Positions 22,493-29,471 of a stretch of 30,387 nucleotides of DNA are shown in pieces. The stretch spans positions 1-30,387 of the forward strand of contig CAJUFR010000025.1 of the NCBI GenBank assembly GCA_910585525.1. The letters are read 5' to 3'. The notes beneath the pieces were generated by a model. The model was not told where the DNA came from. It did no database searches and saw only the letters and a list, made by a program, of their open reading frames with translations. The position numbers and the translations under genes were made by a program. Source of the DNA: an uncultured Angelakisella sp. (GTDB lineage: Bacteria; Bacillota; Clostridia; Oscillospirales; Ruminococcaceae). The first letter of the stretch is position 1, and every line of letters begins with the position of its first letter.

Positions 22493-23427
22493 TACACACC
22501 CTCACCATGAACCCGGCGGTGGATATGACCATCCGCTCCGGCGGGCTGCGGCCCGGGGAGGTGAACCGCACCCGGGACAGCGTCTACGACTACAACGGCA
22601 AGGGCGTCAACGTGGCCCGGGTGCTGCGGCACCTGGGGGAGGAGACGGCGGCCCTGGGCTTCTTCGGGGGATTCTCCGGCCGGTTCATCGTGGACAGCCT
22701 GCGGGACGAGGGCATCCCCGTCTACCCCATCCCGGTGGAGGACACCACCCGTGTCAATATCTTTCTCAACGACGGGAGCCAGGAATATAAATTGGTGGGG
22801 GAGGGCGCCCGGGTCCCTCCCGACGCCCAGGCCCAGCTGCTGGCCCTGCTGGAGGAACTGCCGGAACTGCAATACCTCACCATCAACGGCAGCCTTCCCC
22901 CGGGCATCGGGGAGGACTTCTATGACAGCATCCTGGAGGTCTGCCGCCGCCGGGGCGTCCAGGTGATCCTGGATATCAGCGCCCGGCGGCTGCCCCGGCT
23001 GCTGGGCTTCTCCCCCCTTCTCATCAAGCCCAACGACGAGGAGGTCCGGGAGATATGGGGGATGACCATCGCCGGGGAGCGGGACGCCGTGGAGGTGCTG
23101 GACCTCCTGCATGGCCAGGGGGCCCGGAACGTCCTCCTCACCCTGGGGGAAAAGGGGCTGTACTTCAGCGACGGCGACGGCATCTGGTACTGCGACGCCC
23201 CCCGGGTGGAACTGGTGAGTTCCGCCTGCGCCGGGGACGCCTGCCTGGCGGCCTTCCTCAGCCGGTGGCTGGCGGGGGCCGGCCTGGAGGAAGCGTTGAA
23301 GCTGGCCAGCGCCACCGGTGGGGATGTTGCGGGCAGCGCCGGCATCGGCAGCCTCTCCCGGGTGACCGGGTACCTGCCGGGGCTGACGGTAAAAACAGTG
23401 CGGCCCGGGAAAGATAAGTCCATCTAA
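22489..23427 (+). CDS. PfkB-family sugar kinase (1-phosphofructokinase / tagatose-6-phosphate kinase type)
   Basis: This 312-aa kinase starts MIHTLTMNPAVDMTIR, the usual N-terminus of the 1-phosphofructokinase/LacC group, with GKGVNVARVLRHLG (about residues 38-50) for sugar binding, the substrate-facing TINGSLPPGI and the conserved LLIKPNDEEV (about 177-186). The catalytic base is Asp250, but the usual GAGD motif reads CAGD (SSACAGDACLAAF), so the first glycine of the anion hole is cysteine. AAAGGAGGAGG lies inside the end of the aconitase gene, and the start overlaps its stop by 4 bases. Substrate is probably fructose-1-phosphate or tagatose-6-phosphate; no PTS or lyase gene is nearby to decide. 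The changed motif might reduce or alter activity. Confidence 0.9.
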   Translation: MIHTLTMNPAVDMTIRSGGLRPGEVNRTRDSVYDYNGKGVNVARVLRHLGEETAALGFFGGFSGRFIVDSLRDEGIPVYPIPVEDTTRVNIFLNDGSQEYKLVGEGARVPPDAQAQLLALLEELPELQYLTINGSLPPGIGEDFYDSILEVCRRRGVQVILDISARRLPRLLGFSPLLIKPNDEEVREIWGMTIAGERDAVEVLDLLHGQGARNVLLTLGEKGLYFSDGDGIWYCDAPRVELVSSACAGDACLAAFLSRWLAGAGLEEALKLASATGGDVAGSAGIGSLSRVTGYLPGLTVKTVRPGKDKSI

Positions 23428-23449
23428 AAAAGACTAGGAGGTCTCTCTG

Positions 23450-24364
23450 ATGAAATATGATGTCCTGATCCTGGGCGGCGGCCCCGCCGGCCTTGCCGCC
23501 GCCCTTTACGCAAAGCGGGCGGGTGTCTCGGTGCTGGTGCTGGAGCGGTCCATCTACGGCGGCCAAGTGACCAACACCCCCACAGTGGAAAATTACCCCG
23601 GCATTTTGAACATCTCCGGGGTGGACCTGGCCATGGCCCTGTACGAGCAGGTCACCGGCCTGGGCATCGAGGTGCGGCTGGAGGAACCGGTCAGCTACCA
23701 GCTGGACGCCCCCGCCAAGGCGGTGGCCACCGCCCGGGGGCTGTACGAGGCCAAGGCGGTCATCGTGGCCAACGGCGTCAAGCGCCGCACCCTGGGCTGC
23801 CCCGGGGAGGAGCGGCTGGCGGGGCGGGGGGTCTCCTACTGCGCCACCTGCGACGGGGCCTTCTTCCAGGGGGCGGAGGTGGCCATCGTGGGGGGCGGCA
23901 ACACGGCGCTGGAGGACGCTCTCTTCCTGTCCAACAACTGCGCCGCCGTCCACCTTATCCACCGCCGGGACCAGTTCCGGGGCAGTTCCATCCTGGCGGA
24001 GGCGGTGAAGAAGCGGCAGAACATCCACCTGCACCTGAACAGCGTGGTGGAGGAGATCACCGGGGAGGAGAAGGTGGCCGGGGCCCGGCTGCGGGACGTG
24101 ACCACCGGGGAGGAGACCCGGCTGGAACTCTCCGGGGTGTTCGTGGCGGTGGGGCTGGCCCCGGACAACGCCGCCTTTGCCGGGCAGCTGGCCCTGGACG
24201 GGGCGGGGTACATCCAGGCGGGGGAGGATTGCCGGACCAACCTGGCCGGGGTGTTCGCCGCCGGGGACACCCGGACCAAGGAGGTGCGGCAGATCATCAC
24301 CGCCGCCGCGGATGGCGCTGTGGCGGCATTGGGCGCGGCGAACTACGTCAACAGCCTGGAATAG
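23450..24364 (+). CDS. trxB: Thioredoxin reductase (NADPH/FAD type)
   Basis: This 304-aa flavoprotein has the FAD-binding GGGPAGLAAALYAKRAG at the N-terminus, the NAD(P)-binding VAIVGGGNTALEDALFLS (about residues 144-161), the redox-active pair Cys131-Cys134 in SYCATCDGAFF, and the C-terminal FAD motif GVFAAGDTRTKEVRQI. It reduces thioredoxin with NADPH or a flavin-linked donor. The HRRDQFRGS segment after the nucleotide motif fits NADPH binding. AGGAGGT sits 7 bases before the ATG. It is the last gene of the aconitase-PfkB operon, 22 bases after the kinase gene, and is followed by a bidirectional terminator. No thioredoxin gene is adjacent. Confidence 0.95.
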   Translation: MKYDVLILGGGPAGLAAALYAKRAGVSVLVLERSIYGGQVTNTPTVENYPGILNISGVDLAMALYEQVTGLGIEVRLEEPVSYQLDAPAKAVATARGLYEAKAVIVANGVKRRTLGCPGEERLAGRGVSYCATCDGAFFQGAEVAIVGGGNTALEDALFLSNNCAAVHLIHRRDQFRGSSILAEAVKKRQNIHLHLNSVVEEITGEEKVAGARLRDVTTGEETRLELSGVFVAVGLAPDNAAFAGQLALDGAGYIQAGEDCRTNLAGVFAAGDTRTKEVRQIITAAADGAVAALGAANYVNSLE

Positions 24365-24381
24365 CGGCGCTCCTGCCATAC

Positions 24382-24424
24382 AGAAAACATCCCGCCCACC
24401 GGTCCGGCGAGCGGGATGTTTTCT
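24382..24424. terminator. Bidirectional terminator between trxB and the sodium-pump genes
   Basis: A perfect 14-bp stem (24382-24395 with 24411-24424; AGAAAACATCCCGC and its complement) gives TTTTCT on both strands. It lies 17 bases after the trxB stop and 21 bases after the stop of the minus-strand 41-aa gene. Confidence 0.9.
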
Positions 24425-24445
24425 CTGTGGGGAAAGGGCCTGCTC

Positions 24446-24571
24446 CTACTGGGGGAACAGCTTTGCCAGGCCCTTGATCCCCAGCAGCAGCAGGATCATC
24501 ACGATAAATATCCCGGCCATCCCCTTTGCCAGAATGGGCAGGGTGGCCAAAAAGGCGGTCATGTCTATCAT
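24446..24571 (-). CDS. 41-aa membrane protein, OadG-like small subunit of the sodium pump
   Basis: This short gene starts at ATG 24569-24571, 13 bases after the beta subunit stop codon, with a perfect AAGGAGG at 24580-24586. The protein begins MIDMTAFLATLPILAKGMAG and ends with IFIVMILLLLGIKGLAKLFPQ: one membrane helix and a short basic tail. Gamma subunits (OadG) of sodium-translocating decarboxylases are also small single-helix proteins that hold the complex together, although they usually have a longer cytoplasmic part that binds zinc; that part is missing here. Position and coupling make a role with the beta subunit likely. Confidence 0.8.
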   Translation of the reverse strand: MIDMTAFLATLPILAKGMAGIFIVMILLLLGIKGLAKLFPQ

Positions 24572-24584
24572 CTGTAGCCCCTCC

Positions 24585-25745
24585 TTACTTGGCGATGAGG
24601 GCCAGTATCATGCCCCCGGCGATCACCGAGGCGATCTGGCCGGAAACGTTGGCCCCTACGGCGTGCATCAGCAGGAAATTCTGGGGGTCCTCCTTGAGGC
24701 CCATCTTGTGGATGACACGGGCGGACATGGGGAAGGCGGAGATGCCGGTGGCCCCCACCATGGGGTTGATCTTTTTGCCCTCCGGCAGGAAGAGGTTCAG
24801 CAGCTTGGCGAAGAACACCCCGCCCACCGTGTCGAAGATAAAGGCGATAAGGCCCAGGCACATGATGAGCAGCGTCGCGCCGTTGACGAAAAGATGGGCC
24901 TGCATCTTGGTGGAGATGGTGATGCCCAGCAGCAGGGTGACCAGGTTGGCCAGGGCGTTTTGGGCTGTCTCGCTGAGGTTGTTGAGGACGCCGCACTCCC
25001 GGACCAGGTTGCCGAACATCAGGAAGCCCACCAGCGAGACCGAACGGGGGGCAACGATGCCGGCCACCACGGTGATGAGGATGGGGAAAAGGATCTTGGT
25101 GGTCTTGGAGACGGAGGAAGGGGCGTACTGCATGCGGATCATCCGCTCCTTTTTGGTGGTGATGGCACGGATCACCGGGGGCTGGATGATGGGCACCAGG
25201 GCCATGTAGGAGTAGGCCGCCACAAAGATGGCCCCGGCGTAGGGGGTGCCGAAGAAGTTGGCGATAAAGATGGCGGTGGGGCCGTCCGCCGCCCCGATGA
25301 TGCCGATGGAGGCGGCATCCTGGAGGGTGAAGGGCATGCCGGAAAACTGCTCGAAGAGGGGGGTGAAGAGCCTCGCCATGCTGATGGTGAAGAAGATGCC
25401 GAACTGCGCCGCTGCCCCGAACAGCATCATCTTGGGGTTGGAGAGAAGGGGGCCGAAGTCGATCATCGCCCCGATGCCGATAAAGAGCAGCAGGGGCAGC
25501 AGTTCGTTGGCGATGGTGCCGTTAAAGAGGACGTCGATGATGCCCGGCTCCACCACCCCTCCGTGGACCTGGTCCACCGCCCCGGAAAGGGGGAGGTTCA
25601 CCAGGATGGCCCCGAAGCCCATGGGAAGAAGGAGGGCGGGCTCCATATCCTTTTTGATAGCCAGGTAGATGAGCAGGCCGCCGATGGCCCACATCAGCAC
25701 CTGCTGCCAGGTGAGGAGCAGCAGATTCTCGTAGAGGATCTCCAT
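24585..25745 (-). CDS. oadB: Sodium ion-translocating decarboxylase, beta subunit
   Basis: This 386-aa membrane protein belongs to the OadB/GcdB/MmdB family, which couples decarboxylation of a carboxybiotin intermediate to sodium export. The signature region GIIGAADGPTAIF, with the aspartate that binds sodium, is at about residues 149-161, followed by YSYMALVPIIQPPVIRAITT; the C-terminal sodium-site block is INPMVGATGISAFPMSARVI. The usual number of hydrophobic segments (about 9-10) is visible. No alpha (carboxyltransferase) or biotin carrier gene is in the window, so the substrate (oxaloacetate, glutaconyl-CoA or methylmalonyl-CoA) cannot be told. AAAGGATG precedes the ATG. A yybP-ykoY-like riboswitch with a terminator lies in the leader. 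Confidence 0.95.
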   Translation of the reverse strand: MEILYENLLLLTWQQVLMWAIGGLLIYLAIKKDMEPALLLPMGFGAILVNLPLSGAVDQVHGGVVEPGIIDVLFNGTIANELLPLLLFIGIGAMIDFGPLLSNPKMMLFGAAAQFGIFFTISMARLFTPLFEQFSGMPFTLQDAASIGIIGAADGPTAIFIANFFGTPYAGAIFVAAYSYMALVPIIQPPVIRAITTKKERMIRMQYAPSSVSKTTKILFPILITVVAGIVAPRSVSLVGFLMFGNLVRECGVLNNLSETAQNALANLVTLLLGITISTKMQAHLFVNGATLLIMCLGLIAFIFDTVGGVFFAKLLNLFLPEGKKINPMVGATGISAFPMSARVIHKMGLKEDPQNFLLMHAVGANVSGQIASVIAGGMILALIAK

Positions 25746-25780
25746 TGGTAACGCATCCTTTCTTTTTTGTTCGGGGCAGT

Positions 25781-25826
25781 AAAAAAGACCTTTGCCACTA
25801 CCCCTTTGGGTGTTGGCAAAAGTCTT
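25781..25826 (-). terminator. Riboswitch-controlled terminator upstream of the sodium-pump genes
   Basis: On the minus strand AAGACTTTTGCC (25815-25826) pairs with GGCAAAGGTCTT (25785-25796) as a 12-bp stem with one G-T pair, followed by a run of Ts (25781-25786). The first arm is also the 3' strand of the aptamer (25815-25910), so aptamer folding and termination exclude one another; ligand binding should switch the gene on. Confidence 0.85.
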
Positions 25827-25910
25827 GCTGTTTCATGTAGCTGCGGATGCCCGGGGGCATCGGCTTGACGCAGACAACCGCAGGGCACGCCCTGCCAGCT
25901 ACTCCCTTTT
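25815..25910 (-). promoter_or_regulatory. yybP-ykoY-like (manganese) riboswitch aptamer
   Basis: Read on the minus strand, it begins AAAAGGGAGTAGC and ends CAGCAAGACTTTTGCC. These are the two conserved flanks of the yybP-ykoY family, in which GGGGAGUAG and GCAAGACC form the ligand side. Between them are a hairpin GCAGGGC/GCCCTGC, then TGCGTCAAGCC, matching the conserved CGUCA loop, a stem GATGCCC/GGGCATC closing with CCGCAG, and TACATGAAACAGC. Known members sense Mn2+ and control metal exporters. An alternative would be another ion riboswitch class (for example the sodium-sensing DUF1646 motif), which I cannot align from memory. The 3' strand overlaps an intrinsic terminator. Confidence 0.72.
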
Positions 25911-25926
25911 GTTTTGGAACGGTACG

Positions 25927-25956
25927 ATTATAGCATGGGGACAAGGGGCGTGTCAA
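25927..25956 (-). promoter_or_regulatory. Consensus promoter of the riboswitch-oadB transcript
   Basis: On the minus strand TTGACA (25951-25956), an 18-base spacer and TATAAT (25927-25932). Transcription should begin near 25920, about ten bases before the aptamer. Confidence 0.88.
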
Positions 25957-25981
25957 CAGGGGCCCGGCGCAAAATATCCCC

Positions 25982-26659
25982 TCAGTCCGGCCGTGCCTTC
26001 GTCCCATCCGGGTCCACCGCCAGCTGGTAGATACCCGCCACGGGGTAGCCTTCCACAAACCCCGCCATTTCGGCGTTTTCCTCGGTCAGGGTGATCCGGT
26101 AGCCGTCGAACAGCAGGATGGGGTCCCACCGGGACACCGGGATGTCCGGGTGTCCCGCCACAAAGTCCTCCAGGTCCTTCACCGCCTGCTCCAGCTGGCC
26201 CTTGGAAAAAACGGCGGGCAGATACTCCACCGGTACCGCCTCCCCGGGGTATGCCGCCACCACATGGGCCGCCTTGTCGGCGGTGGGGGTGACGATCTCG
26301 ATCTTGCTGTTGTCATCGCTGCCGTCGCCCACAACGAACCATATCTCGGTGTACTCTTCCAGGCTGAGAGTTTCCTTCAGGTATGCCACCATGGCCTCCA
26401 CCCGGGCCCGCTGGGCCTCCTGCGGCCCGGGGTCGGGGAGGGGATCGGAACCCGGGTCAGGGGGGACCTCCAGAGGCGGCTGGCTCTCCTCCGGGAGGGA
26501 GGGAAGGTCCGGCGCCTGGCTTTGAGAGGGCGGGGCGCTCTCCGATATTTCCCGGGAAGGGGCCGGCGGCTCCTGGCTCTCCGGCCGGGCGGGGCCGCCG
26601 CAGCCGGCGCCGGTGGCCAGCGCCAACGCCAATACCATACAAATCATCGCCTTTTTCAT
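25982..26659 (-). CDS. Lipoprotein of unknown function
   Basis: This 225-aa protein has a signal peptide MKKAMICMVLALALATGAGC with the lipidated Cys20. A Pro/Ser/Glu-rich linker (about residues 21-80) leads to a folded C-terminal domain of about 140 residues, beginning near RVEAMVAYLKETLSLEEYTE, with no motif I recognise. The linker would hold the domain away from the membrane. GGGAG lies upstream of the ATG. It is the last gene of the ArsR operon, 18 bases after the DUF1905 gene, with no clear terminator found before the upstream end of the sodium-pump promoter region. Confidence 0.85.
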   Translation of the reverse strand: MKKAMICMVLALALATGAGCGGPARPESQEPPAPSREISESAPPSQSQAPDLPSLPEESQPPLEVPPDPGSDPLPDPGPQEAQRARVEAMVAYLKETLSLEEYTEIWFVVGDGSDDNSKIEIVTPTADKAAHVVAAYPGEAVPVEYLPAVFSKGQLEQAVKDLEDFVAGHPDIPVSRWDPILLFDGYRITLTEENAEMAGFVEGYPVAGIYQLAVDPDGTKARPD

Positions 26660-26677
26660 ACCTGTCTCCCTTCCGGC

Positions 26678-26959
26678 CTATCTCGGGGAAACGGTGACAT
26701 GCACCGTATCCCCCTGGGATTTGCCCAACTCCTTGCGGCTGGACTTCAGCACGCCGATGATGTAGCGGATGTTTCCGTCCTCGTCCTTCAGTCCCATATT
26801 CACGATGCTGCCGTCGTAGGGGATGCCGTCAAAGGTGGCGTGCACCTTTACCCGGCCCTTCCCGAATTCCTTGCGGATGTCCCAGGGAAAGACCAGGTAG
26901 GCACCCCCCTTTTCCGGTATCTCCTGGATGACAGCGTCAAAGAAATACGGCTGCTCCAT
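26678..26959 (-). CDS. DUF1905 domain protein
   Basis: This 93-aa protein is one DUF1905 domain: GGAYLVFPWDIRKEFGKGRV, then ATFDGIPYDGSIVNMG, IIGVLKSSRKELGKSQGDTV and HVTVSPR at the end. This small beta-barrel family has no established function; the domain often occurs with a YdeI-type partner domain, which is absent here. It lies between an ArsR regulator (13 bases upstream) and a lipoprotein gene. The ribosome binding site is modest (GGCAGGTG). Confidence 0.88.
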   Translation of the reverse strand: MEQPYFFDAVIQEIPEKGGAYLVFPWDIRKEFGKGRVKVHATFDGIPYDGSIVNMGLKDEDGNIRYIIGVLKSSRKELGKSQGDTVHVTVSPR

Positions 26960-26972
26960 ACTGTCACCTGCC

Positions 26973-27305
26973 TTACCACTTGTGCCCCGTTCGGATGATG
27001 ACCGGGGGCGGGGCGGGATGGGTGGGGAGCGGGGGCTCCTCCCGGCCCAGGGGGACGGCCAGCAGCCGCTCCAGGGCGGACTGGTCCAGCCGGTAGAGGG
27101 TGTGCTGTCCCATACGGCGGCGCTGCACCAGGCCCCCTTCCCAAAGCAGCTTCATGTGGTGGGAAAGGGTGGGCTGGCTTACCGGCAGGGCCGCCAGCAG
27201 CTGGGTGGCGCTCTGTTCTCCCTTCTGGGAAAGCTGTCCAAGGATGCGCAGCCGGTTGGGGTCCGCCAGCAGACCGAACCCCGCTGCCGCCTTGGTGTAA
27301 TCCAT
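26973..27305 (-). CDS. ArsR-family winged-helix regulator
   Basis: This 110-aa repressor-type protein has the ArsR winged helix: GFGLLADPNRLRILGQLSQK, the recognition region PVSQPTLSHHMKLLWEGGLV and the wing QRRRMGQHTLYRLD. It contains no cysteine, so it is not a classical thiolate metal sensor; the C-terminal Pro/His tail (PTHPAPPPVIIRTGHKW) is unusual. GAGGAGGG lies before the ATG at 27303-27305; an in-frame upstream start at 27395 lies within the promoter and was rejected. It is first in an operon with the DUF1905 and lipoprotein genes and probably represses its own promoter through the palindrome at 27375-27390. Confidence 0.92.
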   Translation of the reverse strand: MDYTKAAAGFGLLADPNRLRILGQLSQKGEQSATQLLAALPVSQPTLSHHMKLLWEGGLVQRRRMGQHTLYRLDQSALERLLAVPLGREEPPLPTHPAPPPVIIRTGHKW

Positions 27306-27366
27306 GGGAACCCTCCTCTCATTCACGACTATCAATATATTATCCGACTGATGAGACTCTGGAACC

Positions 27367-27395
27367 AGGATACCAAATATATAGATATTTGTCAA
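27367..27395 (-). promoter_or_regulatory. Promoter of the arsR-DUF1905-lipoprotein operon
   Basis: On the minus strand TTGACA (27390-27395), a 17-base spacer and TATCCT (27367-27372). The -35 box touches the terminator of the upstream operon. Confidence 0.75.
27375..27390 (-). promoter_or_regulatory. AT-rich palindrome, candidate ArsR operator
   Basis: AAATAT and ATATTT, separated by four bases, fill the spacer between -35 and -10. ArsR operators are typically AT-rich palindromes in this position. Assignment to the ArsR gene next to it is inference. Confidence 0.55.
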
Positions 27396-27397
27396 TA

Positions 27398-27434
27398 AAA
27401 ATACCCGCCCATTTTGCCGCTGGACGGGTATTTT
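27398..27434 (-). terminator. Terminator of the five-gene operon ending in dCMP deaminase
   Basis: A 13-bp stem with one G-T pair (27422-27434 with 27398-27410; AAAATACCCG core) is followed on the minus strand by TTTTTATT. It lies 16 bases after the dCMP deaminase stop codon. Confidence 0.9.
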
Positions 27435-27450
27435 CCTGTTTTATCTTTTG

Positions 27451-27942
27451 TCACAGTTCCAGGGTGATCTCCTGGCCGGTGGGCTGGTACTGGCGGAGCC
27501 GCACCCCCGCCATTTGGAGGATGCGCTTGGAGGCGATGACGGCGTCGCTGTCGGCGTATTTGTCGGAAAGATAGATGATCTCCCGGATGCCGGACTGGAT
27601 GATGGCCTTGGCGCACTCGTTGCAGGGGAAGAGGGTGGCGTAGAGCCGGGTCCCCTTGAGGGAGCCGCCGTCGTTGTTGAGGATGGCGTTGAGTTCGGCG
27701 TGGCAGACGTAGGCGTATTTGCTCTCCAAAAAGCCCCCCTCCCGGGACCAGGGCATCTGGTCGTCCTGGCAGCCGGTGGGCATCCCGTTGTACCCCACCG
27801 AGAGGATGCGGTTGTCCTGGTTGACGATGCAGGCCCCCACCTGGCTGCCGGGGTCCTTGCTCCGCTGGGCGGAGAGCAGCGCCACCCCCATGAAATACTG
27901 GTCCCAGCTGAGGTAGTCGGTCCTTTTTTCATTGACAGACAT
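27451..27942 (-). CDS. dCMP deaminase (ComEB family)
   Basis: This 163-aa zinc enzyme converts dCMP to dUMP for thymidylate synthesis. The zinc site is complete: His81-Ala-Glu83 (CHAELNAIL) with catalytic Glu83, and Cys107/Cys110 in FPCNECAKAI. The long insert with YNGMPTGCQDDQMPW is typical of dCMP rather than cytidine deaminases. AAAGGAG lies close to the ATG. It is the last gene of the operon with the NUDIX, RuvX, GNAT and DUF1275 genes, 32 bases after the NUDIX gene, and is followed by a terminator. Confidence 0.95.
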   Translation of the reverse strand: MSVNEKRTDYLSWDQYFMGVALLSAQRSKDPGSQVGACIVNQDNRILSVGYNGMPTGCQDDQMPWSREGGFLESKYAYVCHAELNAILNNDGGSLKGTRLYATLFPCNECAKAIIQSGIREIIYLSDKYADSDAVIASKRILQMAGVRLRQYQPTGQEITLEL

Positions 27943-27974
27943 CTATCTTTTCTCCTTTTCCGTCATTTGGGCGG

Positions 27975-28511
27975 TCAGATCCCCTGCTGCCTTGCCAGCA
28001 GCAGGATGCCCGCCTGGGTCTTGGCGTCGGGGACCTTTCCGGCCAGCACCATCTCCAGCGCCTCGGCCAGGGGCAGCGCCACCACGTCCAAAAACTCGTC
28101 CCGGTCCAGCCGTTGCTCCCCCTTGGTCAGGCCGTGGGCCTGGTAGAGGTAGATGCGCTCGGTGCAATAGGCGGGGGTGGGCAGCAACTCGGTAAGTTTG
28201 GTCAGGCTGGCGGCGGTGTAGCCGGTCTCCTCCTCCAGTTCCCGGGCGGCGGTGGCGGCGGGGTCCTCCCCCTCCTCCAGCTTGCCGGCGGGGAGTTCCA
28301 GCAGTTCCTCCTTTACCCCAAAGCGGTACTGCCGCACCAGCAGCACCCGCCCTTCCTCGTCCAGGGCGGCCACGCAGGCCCCGCCGTGGTGGTTGACGAT
28401 ATCCCGGCGGCTCTCCCCGCCGTTCTCCAGCCCCACCCGGTGGCTGGTGAGGGTGAAGATGCAGCCCCGGTAGACCTCCTGCCGCTCCAGTTCCTTCTCA
28501 AAGTGTGCCAT
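27975..28511 (-). CDS. NUDIX hydrolase, ADP-ribose pyrophosphatase type
   Basis: This 178-aa protein has a perfect Nudix box at residues 76-98: G76, E82, then R90-E91-L92, E94-E95, G97 and Tyr98. The preceding VLLVRQYRFGVKEELLELPA is typical of ADP-ribose pyrophosphatases, which split ADP-ribose to AMP and ribose 5-phosphate, a housekeeping function. The C-terminal catalytic loop with LDRDEFLDV fits. The start codon lies inside the end of the ruvX gene (14-base overlap), indicating translational coupling. Confidence 0.93.
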   Translation of the reverse strand: MAHFEKELERQEVYRGCIFTLTSHRVGLENGGESRRDIVNHHGGACVAALDEEGRVLLVRQYRFGVKEELLELPAGKLEEGEDPAATAARELEEETGYTAASLTKLTELLPTPAYCTERIYLYQAHGLTKGEQRLDRDEFLDVVALPLAEALEMVLAGKVPDAKTQAGILLLARQQGI

Positions 28512-28944
28512 TAGGCTCCTCCTCCCCCGGGTGGTTTTTCCGCCAGCCCAGGTAGCTTTCCAGGATCACCGTGGCGGCCACGGCGTCGATGACCTTCTTG
28601 CGTTTTTTGCCGCGGGTGTCGGTGGCGTTCAGGTAGCGGGTGGCGGTGACGGTGGTCTGACGCTCGTCCCACAGCACCACCGGCAGGCCGCTCGCCTCCC
28701 GGAGGAGGGCGGCGAACTCCCGGCAAAGCTGGGCCCGGGGCCCGGCGGTGCCGTCCATGTTCAGGGGGTGCCCCACCACGATGCGCTCCGCCCTCACCTC
28801 TTTGGCGGCCTTGGCGGCCTCCTCCGCCACCTTTTGGGGGTCCCAGTGCTCCACCGTCCCCACCGGGCTGGCCAGCATCTCCCCCGGGTCGCAGGCCGCC
28901 AGGCCGGTGCGGGCGTCACCGTAGTCCACGGCAAGTATCTTCAT
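28498..28944 (-). CDS. ruvX: Holliday junction resolvase-like RuvX/YqgF nuclease
   Basis: This 148-aa RNase H-fold protein has the family acidic residues: Asp7 in LAVDYGDARTG, the pair Asp93-Glu94 in LWDERQTT, and Asp120 in KKRKKVIDAVAATVILESYL. The VVGHPLNMDGTAGPRA block (about residues 56-71) is diagnostic, although His replaces the more usual Leu in VVGLPLNMDG. In known cases YqgF resolves Holliday junctions or processes pre-16S rRNA. AAGGAG lies upstream. It overlaps the NUDIX gene by 14 bases and follows the GNAT gene by 15. Confidence 0.94.
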   Translation of the reverse strand: MKILAVDYGDARTGLAACDPGEMLASPVGTVEHWDPQKVAEEAAKAAKEVRAERIVVGHPLNMDGTAGPRAQLCREFAALLREASGLPVVLWDERQTTVTATRYLNATDTRGKKRKKVIDAVAATVILESYLGWRKNHPGEEEPNGTL

Positions 28945-28959
28945 AGAGTTTTCTCCTTC

Positions 28960-29457
28960 CTATAACCGCCACCAGAGGGTCTCCTCCTCCCGGTACTTCT
29001 GGAACCCCAGATGCTCCAGCACCCGCTGGGAGGCCCGACCCATCAGGTCGGTCTCGGCGGTGATATGCCGCACCCCGGGCTGGCCCAGGGCCCAGCGGCA
29101 GATGGCCTCCACCGCCTCGGTCATATACCCCCGGCCCCGGTAGGCGCTGCCCATGGCGTAGCGGATCTCCAACTCCCCCCGGCGGTCCGGCGGGCCCAGG
29201 AATCCGGCGGTGCCGATGACAGCCTTCTCCTCCCGGTGGACCAAAAACCAGGCGGTGCGGTAGGGGTAGCGGACCAGGTCCTCCCGGGCGGCATCCATCT
29301 GCCGCCGGGCGGCCCGCAGTTCCGCTTCTCCCAGAGGCTCCCCCCGGTAGGGACAGCCCAGCTGCCGTTCCAGGGCGGGCAGGTCCTCCAGCCAAAGCCG
29401 GGACTGTTCCGGGGTGATGGGGAAGATGCGCAGGCGCTTGGTCTCCAACTCTACCAT
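28960..29457 (-). CDS. GNAT N-acetyltransferase, RimJ/RimL-like
   Basis: This 165-aa acetyltransferase begins MVELETKRLRIFPIT, typical of RimJ/RimL-type GNATs. The acetyl-CoA loop is GSAYRGRGYMTEAVEAIC (about residues 106-123; motif R-G-R-G-Y), preceded by the strand ELEIRYAMG and followed by ITAETDLMGRASQRVLEHLG, the conserved N/D-x-x-S-x-x-V-L-E block. Substrate unknown. AAGGAGG precedes the ATG, 14 bases after the DUF1275 gene. Confidence 0.92.
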   Translation of the reverse strand: MVELETKRLRIFPITPEQSRLWLEDLPALERQLGCPYRGEPLGEAELRAARRQMDAAREDLVRYPYRTAWFLVHREEKAVIGTAGFLGPPDRRGELEIRYAMGSAYRGRGYMTEAVEAICRWALGQPGVRHITAETDLMGRASQRVLEHLGFQKYREEETLWWRL

Positions 29458-29471
29458 CCGTTTTCCTCCTT

